Source: Rossellomorea aquimaris
Lineage (GTDB): Bacteria; Bacillota; Bacilli; Bacillales; Fictibacillaceae
DNA: 64,000 nucleotides
Reading direction: 5' to 3'
NCBI GenBank assembly: GCA_020524245.1
Contig: JAIVLN010000001.1
Coordinates: 496,001-560,000 of the forward strand
Positions within the stretch are counted from its first letter, which is position 1. Each line of letters opens with the position of its first letter. The position numbers were made by a program, and so were the translations under genes. The notes under the pieces were generated by a model. The model was not told the DNA's origin. It ran no database searches and saw only the letters and a program-made list of their open reading frames with translations. Shown here piece after piece: positions 1 to 8,158 of the stretch.

Positions 1-739
1 ACAACAAGATACCAGCCGCAACCGCTACGTTCAACGACTCTGCTTTTCCATAAATCGGCACGTAAAGATTCCGATCCGTCTGTGCCAGCAGATCTGGATG
101 GACACCATTTGCTTCATTCCCTAGTATCAGGGCATATCCGCCGTCGGGTTTTTCATCTGTATATGGAATGCCACCTTCTAATGCAGTGCCATATACTTTG
201 ATGTTTTTTTCTTTTAACTTCGGAATCCAGTCGTTCAAGTCACCCTTCAAAATCGGCATGTGAAAAATTGATCCTTGTGTGGAGCGGAGCACTTTGCTGT
301 TATAGACGTCCACACTCCCTTGACCGAGTATAACCCCATCTGCGCCCGAACTGTCCGCCGTACGGATGATCGTTCCGAGGTTCCCAGGATCTTGTATCCC
401 ATCCACTAAAATGTATGTACCTTCCGGATTCAGTTCATGCTTCTCTTTTTGAAGCTGGACAATCGCCACAATTCCTTGAGGCGTTTCTGTATCCGTCAGT
501 TCTTTAATGACAGCATCAGTCGCGAGCCAAGTCGTGACATTACCTGTATGCCATTCATGTGGAACACGGAACGACTCTTCAATGATCAAGTCAGTGACTT
601 CTGCATGATGGTTCAACGCTTCCTCGATCAAGTGAGGACCTTCAATGATAAAGGCACCCGCTTTTTCCCGACCTTTGCGGCTCTTCAACTTCTTCCATTC
701 TTTCACTCGTCCATTTTTTGGTGATGTAATTCGATTCAT
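1..739 (-). CDS. ysgA: TrmH/SpoU-family rRNA 2'-O-methyltransferase (3' end cut by window edge)
   Basis: A SAM-dependent SPOUT-class RNA methyltransferase, probably acting on 23S rRNA. The 246 visible codons begin MNRITSPKNGRVKEW and carry an N-terminal substrate-binding part (about 1-100). The three SpoU motifs follow: I, IQDPGNLGTIIRTA (115-128); II, LGNEANG (206-212); III, ESLNVAVAAGI (234-244), which forms the knot. The family is about 248 aa long, so only a few residues are missing beyond position 1. It diverges from sspI, as in Bacillus subtilis, where pheST follows. The exact target nucleotide cannot be told from sequence. Confidence 0.92.
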   Translation of the reverse strand, partial: MNRITSPKNGRVKEWKKLKSRKGREKAGAFIIEGPHLIEEALNHHAEVTDLIIEESFRVPHEWHTGNVTTWLATDAVIKELTDTETPQGIVAIVQLQKEKHELNPEGTYILVDGIQDPGNLGTIIRTADSSGADGVILGQGSVDVYNSKVLRSTQGSIFHMPILKGDLNDWIPKLKEKNIKVYGTALEGGIPYTDEKPDGGYALILGNEANGVHPDLLAQTDRNLYVPIYGKAESLNVAVAAGILL

Positions 740-879
740 GGCGTTCATTCCTTTAATTCCTCGAAATAATAATGATATTATACGTCAATCTGATACATAA
801 TCCAATGAAACTGGATAAAAACTATCAACATACAAATGCTATGAGCAATACTCCAATTTCAAATAAGAGGTGAAAAGGT

Positions 880-1086
880 ATGGATTTGAACTTAAGAAAA
901 GCGGTTTTGGCCAACGTTTCCGGTAACAGTCATGATGAACTGGAAAGCACAATTATGGAAGCGATCAAGAGTGGCGAAGAAAAAATGCTCCCAGGTCTTG
1001 GCGTACTGTTTGAAGTCATTTGGCAGAATGCCGATGAGAATGAGAAGAATGAACTGCTTGAAATCTTGTCAGAAGGACTTCAATAA
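880..1086 (+). CDS. sspI: Small acid-soluble spore protein SspI
   Basis: A 68-aa minor small acid-soluble spore protein, made in the forespore and found in the spore core. It starts [17 protein letters not shown] and contains the family's acidic helix [19 protein letters not shown]. The start is supported by the Shine-Dalgarno AGAGGTGAAAAGGT just upstream. Its length and sequence match B. subtilis SspI (about 71 aa), and the position between ysgA and ysdC is conserved. Forespore (SigG) transcription is expected from the family; I did not find a convincing SigG promoter. It ends at a bidirectional terminator shared with the convergent peptidase gene. Confidence 0.93.
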   Translation: MDLNLRKAVLANVSGNSHDELESTIMEAIKSGEEKMLPGLGVLFEVIWQNADENEKNELLEILSEGLQ

Positions 1087-1100
1087 CCCATACATCCATA

Positions 1101-1131
1101 AAAAAAGGACCTAAGCTGTAGGTCCTTTTTT
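1101..1131. terminator. Bidirectional terminator between sspI and ysdC
   Basis: The 12-bp stem AAAAAAGGACCT / AGGTCCTTTTTT has a 7-nt loop. A/T runs on both sides let it end the two convergent genes. Confidence 0.9.
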
Positions 1132-1135
1132 CGTT

Positions 1136-2221
1136 TTAGCACTGGATGATTTGTTCGACCTGTTTCTGATCGAGCCCTTTAATGATTTCAACCATCAAGC
1201 GCACCGCATTCTCATAATCATCACGGTGGATCATGGAGGCATGCGTATGGAGGTAACGAGTTGCGATTGTAATGGACACAGCCGGAACACCATCGTGACT
1301 GATATGGATGTTCCCCGCATCTGTTCCCCCGCCAGCAGTCGTGTCGATCTGATAAGGGATGTTGTTCTTCTCCGCTGTTTCGAGCACGAAGTCTCTCAGT
1401 CCGCGGTGTGCAATCGTTCTTGCGTCATAGATGATGATTTGAGGACCTTCACCTAGAACGGACAACGCATCACGGTCGGTCACACCTGGTGTATCACCTG
1501 GAATTCCCGTATCGATGGCAAAGGCGATGTCCGGATTGATGAGGTTGGCTGCGGTCTTCGCTCCCCGCAAGCCGACTTCTTCCTGGACCGTTCCGACCCC
1601 ATAGACCGTATTCGGGTGTTTGATTTTTTTGAGTTGGCGCATCGTATCTATGACGATGGCACAACCGATCCGGTTATCGAACGCTTTGGCAAGTAACATT
1701 TTCGGATTGCTCATCACGGTAAAATCAAAATAAGGAATGACGGAATCTCCTGGTTTCACACCGAATTCCATCGCTTCGTCCTTACTTGCAGCTCCAATAT
1801 CGATATACATATCCTTGATCGGCATCGGTTTCTTACGCGCTTCTGGCGAAAGAATATGTGGCGGCTTCGATCCGATCACTCCAACCACATCGCCTTTTTT
1901 TGTTTTTACCGTAACCCGTTGCGCCAGCATGACTTGACCCCACCAGCCTCCGACCGTTTGAAAGCTTAGGAAACCTTTGTCGTCGATTCTCGTGACCATG
2001 AATCCGACTTCGTCCAGATGTCCTGCCATCATGATGCATGGACCATTCTTCGACCCTTGCTTCTTGGCAATCAAACTACCCAAGTTGTCGCAATACACTT
2101 CGTCCGCATACGGCTCTATGTATTTGCGCATCACTTCGCGTGGTTCCGCTTCATCGCCAGGAATTCCTTTCGCATCGGTCAGTTCTTTCAGCATGGTAAG
2201 TGTCTCGTCTAATTTGTTCAT
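1136..2221 (-). CDS. ysdC: M42-family metallo-aminopeptidase (glutamyl aminopeptidase/cellulase M-like)
   Basis: A cytosolic dinuclear-metal exopeptidase of the M42 family, which forms large tetrahedral particles and trims peptides. Metal-site and catalytic motifs are present: GHLDEVGF (67-74), FDNRIGC (181-187), VQEEVGLRG (212-220, catalytic Glu), [11 protein letters not shown] (237-247) and the late His segment YLHTHAS. The 361-aa length is typical. The start has a strong Shine-Dalgarno (AGGAGGATCTTC before ATG). The next gene upstream (dUTPase) is 31 bp away on the same strand, so the two may be co-transcribed. Substrate preference is not predictable here. Confidence 0.92.
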   Translation of the reverse strand: MNKLDETLTMLKELTDAKGIPGDEAEPREVMRKYIEPYADEVYCDNLGSLIAKKQGSKNGPCIMMAGHLDEVGFMVTRIDDKGFLSFQTVGGWWGQVMLAQRVTVKTKKGDVVGVIGSKPPHILSPEARKKPMPIKDMYIDIGAASKDEAMEFGVKPGDSVIPYFDFTVMSNPKMLLAKAFDNRIGCAIVIDTMRQLKKIKHPNTVYGVGTVQEEVGLRGAKTAANLINPDIAFAIDTGIPGDTPGVTDRDALSVLGEGPQIIIYDARTIAHRGLRDFVLETAEKNNIPYQIDTTAGGGTDAGNIHISHDGVPAVSITIATRYLHTHASMIHRDDYENAVRLMVEIIKGLDQKQVEQIIQC

Positions 2222-2252
2222 GAAGATCCTCCTGATGTCTGTACGTTATGGA

Positions 2253-2753
2253 TTAATACCCTTGATCTTGGCGAGAATGGTTCACTTCATTTTTAGATAA
2301 ATAGGCTTCGTTAATCTCTTCAGAAGTGAATCCTAATAAACGCCCGATCATGAGATAGTCTTCCATTAAAGTGACGTAATTATTGACATCCTCACGATTG
2401 TTTTTCAAAATCGTCAGGTCTTCATACACTTTCAGGAATGCATCGACAAGGTTTTCCTGAACCAGTTCAGGAACCTGCATTTGTTGCGGCACATCATACG
2501 GAAGGATGAGTCCGAGAGACAGGAGGAAGTGGATACCGTCTACAAACTCTTCTAAAATGACACTCCGTTCAGAAGGAGCTTTTGTACTCCAAAATTTAAA
2601 GCATCTCGTTTCATTGGCGAGTTCTCCAAGTTCGACTTGAAGCGCCAGTATCTTTTTATCAACCAAGTCTTCGTTTTCAAGACCTCGTTCACGTTCAATT
2701 CGGCGGTCTAATTCATTTTGCATTTCAAATAAGGATTGTAGCTTCAAATTCAT
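2253..2753 (-). CDS. Dimeric (MazG-like) dUTP diphosphatase
   Basis: A 166-aa all-alpha NTP pyrophosphohydrolase of the dimeric dUTPase type, which hydrolyses dUTP to dUMP and so limits uracil in DNA. Metal-binding acidic motifs are seen in LQVELGELANETR (38-50) and LEEFVDGIHFLLSLG (67-81), the ExxE/ExxD pattern of the MazG-like fold. An open frame continues upstream to 2867, but I place the start at 2753 because AGAAAGGGG precedes this ATG at normal spacing and the extra N-terminal residues overlap the upstream terminator. It is probably co-transcribed with ysdC. Confidence 0.85.
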   Translation of the reverse strand: MNLKLQSLFEMQNELDRRIERERGLENEDLVDKKILALQVELGELANETRCFKFWSTKAPSERSVILEEFVDGIHFLLSLGLILPYDVPQQMQVPELVQENLVDAFLKVYEDLTILKNNREDVNNYVTLMEDYLMIGRLLGFTSEEINEAYLSKNEVNHSRQDQGY

Positions 2754-2816
2754 GCTGATTCCCCTTTCTAGTCTAGCTGTTAAAAAGTATATCAGTGATT
2801 GATGGTCGTTTGAAAA

Positions 2817-2851
2817 CAAAAAGAAAGAGACGGAAGAGGTCCCGTCTCTTT
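2817..2851 (-). terminator. Terminator after the TVP38-family gene
   Basis: On the minus strand GAGACGGG / CCGTCTC forms a hairpin followed by a T-rich run (A-run at 2817-2824 on the plus strand). It begins at the stop codon of the upstream membrane-protein gene. Confidence 0.75.
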
Positions 2852-3423
2852 TACCGTGCTTCAGCAAAGAACTCCTGCCATTTGTAGACCCATTCCTTTC
2901 GCCTCAGCGCATAGAAGAGAACGGCGAGGATAAAGAGTAGGGTTAACATCCACTGAAGTGTGAGTTGATTGAGCCAGCTGCCCACTGACGTATAAACAAT
3001 GGCGAGCGGCACATTCGTGAACACTGAAGCTTTTGTATAATCTTTAAAATTGCGGGTGATTTCAATCAAACAAAGTGAAATGAGATGAAAATGGAGAAAC
3101 GGCACAAGTCGCAAGATCGTGATCTGACCGAAGGAAAGAGTGGAGCGTTTACCGAACCATCTTTCCTTCAATTTCATAAACCTGGTGTACGACTTCGGAA
3201 GCGACTTCACTAAAAAATAGAAATACAGGCTGACAAGTGTAATGCCAATCAACGAGTAGATCGTACCGAAAATGACACCGAAAGCTACCCCACCTAGTAT
3301 ACAAATGAAGCCGACAGGTATGAACAGAAATTGCCGTAAAATGTGCAGGAAAATAAATAGGATTGGGGCTAATGCACCGCTTGCGCCAAGCCAGTGGATG
3401 AGTTGCATCGCATGCTGTTCCAT
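2851..3423 (-). CDS. ytxB: TVP38/TMEM64 (DedA-like) family membrane protein
   Basis: A 190-aa integral membrane protein with about five hydrophobic segments. It carries the VTT/SNARE-associated core typical of the family, including the reentrant stretch around GFICILGGVAFGVIFG (38-53) and a second amphipathic loop ILRLVPFLHFHLISL. Relatives of this family include lipid scramblases and other membrane-homeostasis proteins; the specific role is unknown. It lies in a minus-strand run with the DUF1294 and HNH genes upstream. The gene symbol is by similarity to the B. subtilis paralogue and is less certain than the family. Confidence 0.8.
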   Translation of the reverse strand: MEQHAMQLIHWLGASGALAPILFIFLHILRQFLFIPVGFICILGGVAFGVIFGTIYSLIGITLVSLYFYFLVKSLPKSYTRFMKLKERWFGKRSTLSFGQITILRLVPFLHFHLISLCLIEITRNFKDYTKASVFTNVPLAIVYTSVGSWLNQLTLQWMLTLLFILAVLFYALRRKEWVYKWQEFFAEAR

Positions 3424-3465
3424 CTACATCCCCCCATTTACAATGATATGAGGATCACAGATAGA

Positions 3466-3723
3466 TTAGACGTACCAATAGAAATAGAGAATAGCCTGAA
3501 GCGCGATGATCGCAGGTACGCCGTATTTAAAAGTAGCATGCTTCGTTTTGTGGCGGAATAGGCGCATTCCGAGTAGGATGCCAATCGCACCGCCGATTAG
3601 GGCAACGATCCAGAGGTGTCCTTCTGAAATTCGCCACTGCTGGAGTCTCGCTTTTCTTTTGTCCAAGTACATGATGATAAGTCCATATAGGTTGAGTGCA
3701 ATGAATATTGTAAGTATAATCAT
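3466..3723 (-). CDS. ysdA: DUF1294 small membrane protein
   Basis: An 85-aa protein with two or three hydrophobic segments and the DUF1294 signature. That signature is a basic patch after the first segment (YLDKRKAR), a glycine-rich segment (ALIGGAIGILLGMRLF) and the conserved RHKTKHATFKYGVP stretch. Its function is unknown, and it is likely in the cytoplasmic membrane. Its ATG overlaps the stop of the upstream HNH gene by 4 bases (ATGA), so translational coupling is likely. B. subtilis has ysdA at the equivalent place near rplT. Confidence 0.85.
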   Translation of the reverse strand: MIILTIFIALNLYGLIIMYLDKRKARLQQWRISEGHLWIVALIGGAIGILLGMRLFRHKTKHATFKYGVPAIIALQAILYFYWYV

Positions 3724-4028
3724 CGTTTGCCTTTCCTTTTCTTAGCGTTGGATTTACGGGTGAGCGGAATGGCTGATGAAGGCTGTTTACGGATCCACTT
3801 GATGTATTTATGGATTTTTTCGTTCTCTCTGAGCGACTTCAAGTCCGGGTATAATGTGGCCAGCTCCTCATTTGTAAAAAGAGCATGCACCTGTTTATGG
3901 CACGGAATGCAGAGCTGGGCTGTTTCGCCGAAGGTTCCTCCATATTCACGGGGAACGAGGTGATGCTCCGTCGTCTTCACATCTTGCCGACCGCAAAGTT
4001 CACATGTAGTTATCTTCGATTGCCCCAT
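3720..4028 (-). CDS. HNH-type zinc-binding protein (YisB-like)
   Basis: A 102-aa protein with an HNH-like zinc fold: CELCGRQ (9-15), then TTEHHLVPREYGG (about 20-32) and CIPCHKQVHALF (about 41-52). It resembles B. subtilis YisB. The C-terminus is strongly basic (KSNAKKRKGKR), suggesting nucleic-acid binding. Whether it is a nuclease is unknown; the HH pair and CxxC ligands are intact. It is coupled to the DUF1294 gene by a 4-base overlap. Upstream lies the 52-bp repeat array. Confidence 0.78.
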   Translation of the reverse strand: MGQSKITTCELCGRQDVKTTEHHLVPREYGGTFGETAQLCIPCHKQVHALFTNEELATLYPDLKSLRENEKIHKYIKWIRKQPSSAIPLTRKSNAKKRKGKR

Positions 4029-4089
4029 CTAATCAGCTCCATCTTAGGGATATAGCCTTGTTAGTATGCCTGGCTTAGCCGCGTTCTGT

Positions 4090-4345
4090 CCGCCATTTTG
4101 GGTTTTTATTGTTTTTGAGGATAGAAAGAGCCGTTTGCTGTCCTTCATTTTGGGATTTCAGCGCTTTCGGGGATAGAAAGAGCCGTTTGCTGTCCTCCAT
4201 TTTGAGATTTCAGCGATTTCGGGGATAGAAAGAGCCCCTTTCTGTCCTCCATTTTGAGATTTCAGCGCTTTCGGGGATAGAAAGAGCTCCTTACTGTCCT
4301 CCATTTTGAGATTTCAGCGTTTTCGGGGATAGAAAGAGCCCCTAC
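4090..4345. repeat. 52-bp imperfect tandem array, 5 units (52-bp family, locus 1)
   Basis: The word GATAGAAAGAG recurs with its ATAG at 4121, 4173, 4225, 4277 and 4329, exactly 52 bp apart. Each unit also has TCC(T/A)CCATTTTG and TTTCAGCG(C/A/T)TTTCGGGGATAG. The first unit is more diverged. It fills the gap between the rplT terminator and the HNH gene. No ribosome site or long ORF is present; 52 is not a multiple of three. The same unit, in inverse sense, appears at 31.0 and 52.4 kb. Confidence 0.95.
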
Positions 4346-4404
4346 AGGCGTTCCACTTACCTCATGAACAAATCATCATTACCATCCAACCCCATTTTTT
4401 ATGT

Positions 4405-4438
4405 AAAAAGAGGATTGACTCTAATAGTCAATCCCCTC
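4405..4438 (-). terminator. rplT operon terminator
   Basis: On the minus strand GAGGGGATTGACT / AGTCAATCCTC forms a hairpin followed by T5. It ends the infC-rpmI-rplT transcript just after rplT. Confidence 0.88.
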
Positions 4439-4449
4439 ATTTTGAAAAG

Positions 4450-4809
4450 TTACGCCTTTAGGCTGTCTTTTGCTTTAGATGCAAGTTCTGCGAATGCTTT
4501 TTCGTCGTTGATTGCTAGGTCAGCTAGCATCTTACGGTTAACGTCAATTCCAGCTTGCTTCAATCCGTGCATCATGCGGCTGTAAGAAATTCCGTTCATA
4601 CGAGCTGCCGCATTGATACGTGTGATCCAAAGCTTACGGAAATCACGTTTCTTTTGACGACGGTCACGGTACGCATAGCGTAGTGATTTGAATACTTGTT
4701 GCTGAGCAACTTTAAATAATTTATGTTTAGCTCCAAAATAACCTTTTGCAAGTTTTAAGACGCGTTTACGACGACGACGTGTTACATAGCCACCTTTTAC
4801 TCTTGGCAT
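4450..4809 (-). CDS. rplT: 50S ribosomal protein L20
   Basis: A 119-aa ribosomal protein that binds 23S rRNA early in 50S assembly. In Firmicutes it also represses its own operon by binding the infC leader. The N-terminus [20 protein letters not shown] is the very basic extension of L20, and the body contains [20 protein letters not shown]. Length is normal. The Shine-Dalgarno TTAGGAGGGATTACA precedes the ATG. It is the last gene of infC-rpmI-rplT. Confidence 0.98.
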   Translation of the reverse strand: MPRVKGGYVTRRRRKRVLKLAKGYFGAKHKLFKVAQQQVFKSLRYAYRDRRQKKRDFRKLWITRINAAARMNGISYSRMMHGLKQAGIDVNRKMLADLAINDEKAFAELASKAKDSLKA

Positions 4810-4891
4810 TGTAATCCCTCCTAAATTTTTCAGTAAATGTTTAAAGTTCGAACGGGTTCAAAAGTCAGCGGATGACTTTTGAATTTCCGAT

Positions 4892-5080
4892 TTAGATCAT
4901 GTCTTTGATGCGCTTGTAGTCACCGCTGGATACAAGAGCAGATTTACGAAGCTTACGCTTTTGCTTTTGAGACTTGTTACGGAACATGTGGCTTGTGAAC
5001 GCGTGTGCACGCTTCAATTTACCAGTTCCAGTTTTCTTGAATCGCTTAGCAGTCCCTTTATGAGTTTTCATTTTAGGCAT
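4892..5080 (-). CDS. rpmI: 50S ribosomal protein L35
   Basis: A small basic ribosomal protein beginning [20 protein letters not shown], the standard L35 signature, and ending DYKRIKDMI. At 62 aa it is slightly shorter than the usual 64-66. AAAGGAGG precedes the ATG. It lies between infC and rplT in the conserved operon. Confidence 0.97.
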   Translation of the reverse strand: MPKMKTHKGTAKRFKKTGTGKLKRAHAFTSHMFRNKSQKQKRKLRKSALVSSGDYKRIKDMI

Positions 5081-5142
5081 AATAAAGTTCCTCCTTTGAA
5101 TACTTGTACATCCTGTCCATTAAAACTGTTCGTAGCAGACAG

Positions 5143-5667
5143 TTATTGCTGCTTTTCAGCAAGTGGAGCAAGAATTAAAAACATGCTACGGCCTTCCATC
5201 TTCGGCTTGGATTCGATTGTTCCAAGTTCTTCGCACTCTTTTGCCATTCGCATGAGCACTTCACGTCCAAGCTCGGAGTGAGTGATCGCACGACCGCGGA
5301 AGCGGATGGAAGCTTTAACTTTGTTTCCTTTTTCAAGAAACTTTTTCGCATTTCGAAGCTTTGTATTGAAATCGTGTTCTTCAATATTCGGACTTAGACG
5401 AACTTCCTTCGTCGTAATCGTCTTCTGATTCTTACGCGCTTCTTTCTCTTTCTTCTGTTGCTCGTAACGGTACTTACCATAGTCCATGATTCGGCATACC
5501 GGTGGTTTTGCGTTAGGGGCAACAAGAACAAGATCCAAGTTTGCGTTTTGAGCAATTTCAAGTGCTTCTTGACGAGATTTCACGCCAATTTGATCACCAT
5601 TGGCGCCAATTAGGCGTACTTCGCGAGCGCGAATGCCTTCGTTGACCATCATGTCCTTACTAATAAT
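5143..5667 (-). CDS. infC: Translation initiation factor IF-3 (probable ATT start)
   Basis: IF-3 binds the 30S subunit and checks initiator-tRNA/start-codon pairing. The N-domain ([14 protein letters not shown]) and C-domain ([18 protein letters not shown], then [10 protein letters not shown]) are intact. ATG codons exist at 5652 and 5649, but upstream in frame are ATT-ATT-AGT-AAG-GAC, giving (M)ISKD before MMVNEG. This matches the B. subtilis IF-3 N-terminus MISKDQLVNEG. GGAGGTGG lies at 5673-5680, at correct spacing from the ATT at 5667 and too far from the ATGs. An ATT start is the known autoregulatory feature of infC, so I extend the gene to 5667 (174 aa). Confidence 0.95.
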   Translation of the reverse strand: MISKDMMVNEGIRAREVRLIGANGDQIGVKSRQEALEIAQNANLDLVLVAPNAKPPVCRIMDYGKYRYEQQKKEKEARKNQKTITTKEVRLSPNIEEHDFNTKLRNAKKFLEKGNKVKASIRFRGRAITHSELGREVLMRMAKECEELGTIESKPKMEGRSMFLILAPLAEKQQ

Positions 5668-5699
5668 GAGCCACCTCCATCGATTTTTACAACCTAATA

Positions 5700-5886
5700 T
5701 CTTCTTGTAAAAAGCAATCTATTTTTTTAAAACCAAATAGAAAAAGCGTCGGCGCATACCACACCCACACTGAAAGTTCGATCTTTTGGAGATCTCGTTC
5801 ATTGTACCTGCCAGCTGCACGGATGTGCGCCAATCAGGTGAGAAGCGGGTGCTTCTGCTTTTACAAGAATATTCGATTATTATCAC
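5700..5886 (-). ncRNA. L20 leader (infC operon autoregulatory 5' UTR)
   Basis: Between the promoter at 5893-5921 and infC lies a leader of about 220 nt. The minus strand reads AGAAGCACCCGCTTCTCACC, then TGATTGGCGCA, and later GTATGCGCCGACGCTTTTTC, with GGCGCA able to pair long-range with TGCGCC next to a T-rich run. This is the layout of the Firmicutes L20 leader, where L20 binding favours premature termination. Recognition is by remembered motifs and position; no covariance model was run. Confidence 0.8.
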
Positions 5887-5892
5887 ATTAGA

Positions 5893-5921
5893 ATCATATC
5901 ATCGATGTTACACAGTGTCAA
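5893..5921 (-). promoter_or_regulatory. SigA promoter of the infC operon
   Basis: Minus-strand TTGACA (5916-5921) and TATGAT (5893-5898) are separated by exactly 17 bp. This would start transcription near 5886, at the head of the L20 leader. Confidence 0.85.
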
Positions 5922-6069
5922 GTACATGACCTGTGCTCAATTCAACCTTTATAGCATATCTCATCTTTCCGAGAATTTCAAGAGGAATTTAAACTACTGC
6001 CTTCAAAACCCATCATATAGATGATTTTTGCACAAAAATCTTCCGAATTGCTTTGAATCTGGGTCAGCT

Positions 6070-6174
6070 TGTGGAACTTTCCTCTGTCCTTGTGGAACTT
6101 TGCTCTCGGCTTGGGGAACTTTTCCTCCGGCTTGTGGAACTTTGCCTCCTTTTTGGGGAACTCAGTACTTTTTT
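6070..6174. repeat. 21-bp imperfect tandem array, 5 clear units (21-bp family, locus 1)
   Basis: The core TG(T/G)GGAAC recurs at 6070, 6091, 6112, 6133 and 6154, exactly 21 bp apart, each followed by a variable T/C-rich interior. One or two weaker units may precede it (6029, 6049). It starts just beyond the terminator of the downstream thrS gene and fills most of the gap to the infC promoter. Open frames through it are a by-product of the 21-bp period; none has a ribosome site. Confidence 0.92.
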
Positions 6175-6178
6175 ACTA

Positions 6179-6210
6179 ACAAAAAAAGACGCTCCATAAC
6201 GGAACGTCTC
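6179..6210 (-). terminator. thrS terminator
   Basis: On the minus strand AGACGTTCC / GGAGCGTCT is followed by T7, 14 bp after the thrS stop codon. Confidence 0.88.
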
Positions 6211-6223
6211 TTCAACTCAAAAC

Positions 6224-8158
6224 TTAGCTGTGTTCAATTTCAGTAAGCAACTTCTTTTTAAAGCTCTCAAATGAAACCGTTTCGGAATCCTGCTCACCGT
6301 ACTTACGTACGTTCACAGCATTGGATTCGATTTCTTGATCGCCGACGACGAGCATGTAAGGAATCTTCTTCATTTGCGCTTCACGGATCTTATATCCGAT
6401 CTTCTCTTCACGGGAATCGACTTCAACGCGGATTCCGCTCTCCTTCAGTTCTTCGTTCACTTTATACGCATAATCCATGTGAACAGAAGAAACCGGGATG
6501 ATCTTCGCCTGGACTGGAGCTAACCAAGTCGGGAGCGCACCTTTGTATTCTTCAATCAAGAATGCGACGAAACGTTCCATTGTGGAAACGACTCCACGGT
6601 GGATGACGACTGGACGATGATCCTGACCGTCGCTTCCTTTGTAAGTCAGGTCAAAGCGTTCTGGCAAGTGGAAGTCAAGCTGTACAGTGGATAGCGTTTC
6701 TTCCTTACCGAGGGCTGTTTTCACCTGTACATCCAGCTTCGGACCGTAGAACGCCGCTTCGCCTTCAGCTTCTACATAGTTCAAATTCATATCTTCCATT
6801 GTTTCTTTCAACAACGCTTGCGCTTTTTCCCACATTTCATCATTATCGACGTACTTTTCTTTATCTGCAGGATCTCGGTAAGATAGACGGAACTTATAAT
6901 CATTGATTCCGAAGTCCTTGTATACTTTCTGGACCAACTGAACGACTCGGATAAACTCATCCTTCAATTGATCTGGTCGGACGAAAATGTGTGCATCATT
7001 CAGCGTCATCGAACGGACACGTTGCAAACCTGCTAGAGCACCAGACATTTCGTGACGATGCATCGTACCGAGTTCAGCGATACGGACCGGAAGATCGCGA
7101 TAGCTGTGCATCGCATTTTTATAGATCATCATGTGGTGCGGGCAGTTCATCGGACGCAATACAAGCTGCTCATTTTCCATCTCGATCGCAGGATACATAT
7201 CTTCTTGATAGTGATCCCAGTGACCTGATGTCTTGTAAAGCTCGACACTACCAAGGTGTGGCGTGTAGACGTGGTCATATCCGAGCTTCACTTCCGTGTC
7301 GACGATGTAACGCTCGATCACGCGACGGATTGTTGCCCCTTTCGGAAGCCAGATCGGCAAGCCTTGACCGACTTTTTGTGAGATCGTAAAAATCTCCAGT
7401 TCCTTACCAAGTTTACGATGGTCACGTTCTTTCGCCTCTTCCAAGAAATGAAGGTGCTCTTCAAGCTCTGACTTCTTGTTGAATGCTGTCCCGTAAACAC
7501 GTTGCAGCATTTGATTGTCGCTGTCCCCACGCCAGTAAGCACCTGAAATGTTCATCAACTTGAATACTTTCAACTTGCTCGTTTGAGGAACGTGCACCCC
7601 ACGGCAAAGGTCGAAAAACTCTCCTTGATGATAGAAAGTAATCGCCTCACCTTCCGGAATCGCCTCAACGAGTTCCACCTTCAACTCATCCCCCATCTCT
7701 TTGTATCGGCGGATCGCTTCTTCACGGCTGACTTCTTCACGCGTGATTTCAAGATTTTCATCCACGATCTTCTTCATTTCTTTTTCGATCACAGGAAAAT
7801 CTTCTTCTGTCAAACGGTGCTCCATATCAATGTCGTAGTAGAATCCGTTTTCGATGACCGGACCGACACCGAGTTGGATCTTTTCATCTTTAAATACACG
7901 CTTGATCGCTTGAGCCATCAAGTGAGCCGTACTATGGCGGATAATCTCAAGACCTTCCTCAGAATCCGGCATAACAATCGTAATCGTACCGTCACGCTCG
8001 ATCGGTTGACGAAGATCAAGCAACTGATCGTCAAGCTTCCCAGCGATTGCTTTCTTTTTCAAACCAGGGCTGATGGAAGCAGCGATTTCTTCCGTTGTTA
8101 CACCTTTATCAAATTCTTTAACAGCTCCATCTGGAAACGTAATGTTCACTTTGGACAT
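6224..8158 (-). CDS. thrS: Threonyl-tRNA synthetase, downstream copy (Bacillus/Staphylococcus-type core)
   Basis: A 644-aa class II synthetase that charges tRNA-Thr. It has a TGS domain (1-62), an editing domain with HSTAH (75-79) and CRGVH (about 184-188), a catalytic core with the zinc Cys in [12 protein letters not shown] and His in NDAHIF and [12 protein letters not shown], and an anticodon-binding domain (from about 535, [14 protein letters not shown]). The core motifs ([31 protein letters not shown]) match the housekeeping ThrRS of Bacillus and Staphylococcus. The start overlaps the end of the upstream thrS copy by 41 bases; AGGAGTG lies inside that gene, so translation is probably coupled. 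Confidence 0.96.
   Translation of the reverse strand: MSKVNITFPDGAVKEFDKGVTTEEIAASISPGLKKKAIAGKLDDQLLDLRQPIERDGTITIVMPDSEEGLEIIRHSTAHLMAQAIKRVFKDEKIQLGVGPVIENGFYYDIDMEHRLTEEDFPVIEKEMKKIVDENLEITREEVSREEAIRRYKEMGDELKVELVEAIPEGEAITFYHQGEFFDLCRGVHVPQTSKLKVFKLMNISGAYWRGDSDNQMLQRVYGTAFNKKSELEEHLHFLEEAKERDHRKLGKELEIFTISQKVGQGLPIWLPKGATIRRVIERYIVDTEVKLGYDHVYTPHLGSVELYKTSGHWDHYQEDMYPAIEMENEQLVLRPMNCPHHMMIYKNAMHSYRDLPVRIAELGTMHRHEMSGALAGLQRVRSMTLNDAHIFVRPDQLKDEFIRVVQLVQKVYKDFGINDYKFRLSYRDPADKEKYVDNDEMWEKAQALLKETMEDMNLNYVEAEGEAAFYGPKLDVQVKTALGKEETLSTVQLDFHLPERFDLTYKGSDGQDHRPVVIHRGVVSTMERFVAFLIEEYKGALPTWLAPVQAKIIPVSSVHMDYAYKVNEELKESGIRVEVDSREEKIGYKIREAQMKKIPYMLVVGDQEIESNAVNVRKYGEQDSETVSFESFKKKLLTEIEHS

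Noticed and set aside
4090-4345. CRISPR array
   Set aside because: Units are contiguous 52-bp repeats without unique spacers, and no cas gene is in the window. The 21-bp arrays have conserved edges of only about 8 bases, far too short for CRISPR repeats.
4845-4862. SOS (LexA) box upstream of rplT, from GTTCGAACGGGTTC
   Set aside because: The Bacillus box is CGAAC-N4-GTTCG; here the half sites are two bases apart, and no SOS gene follows.
6028-6246. Open frame with heptapeptide repeats (CGTxxxx) over the 6.1-kb array
   Set aside because: A 21-bp tandem repeat is automatically open in some frame. There is no ribosome site, and sister arrays with periods 52 and 20 cannot encode repeats.
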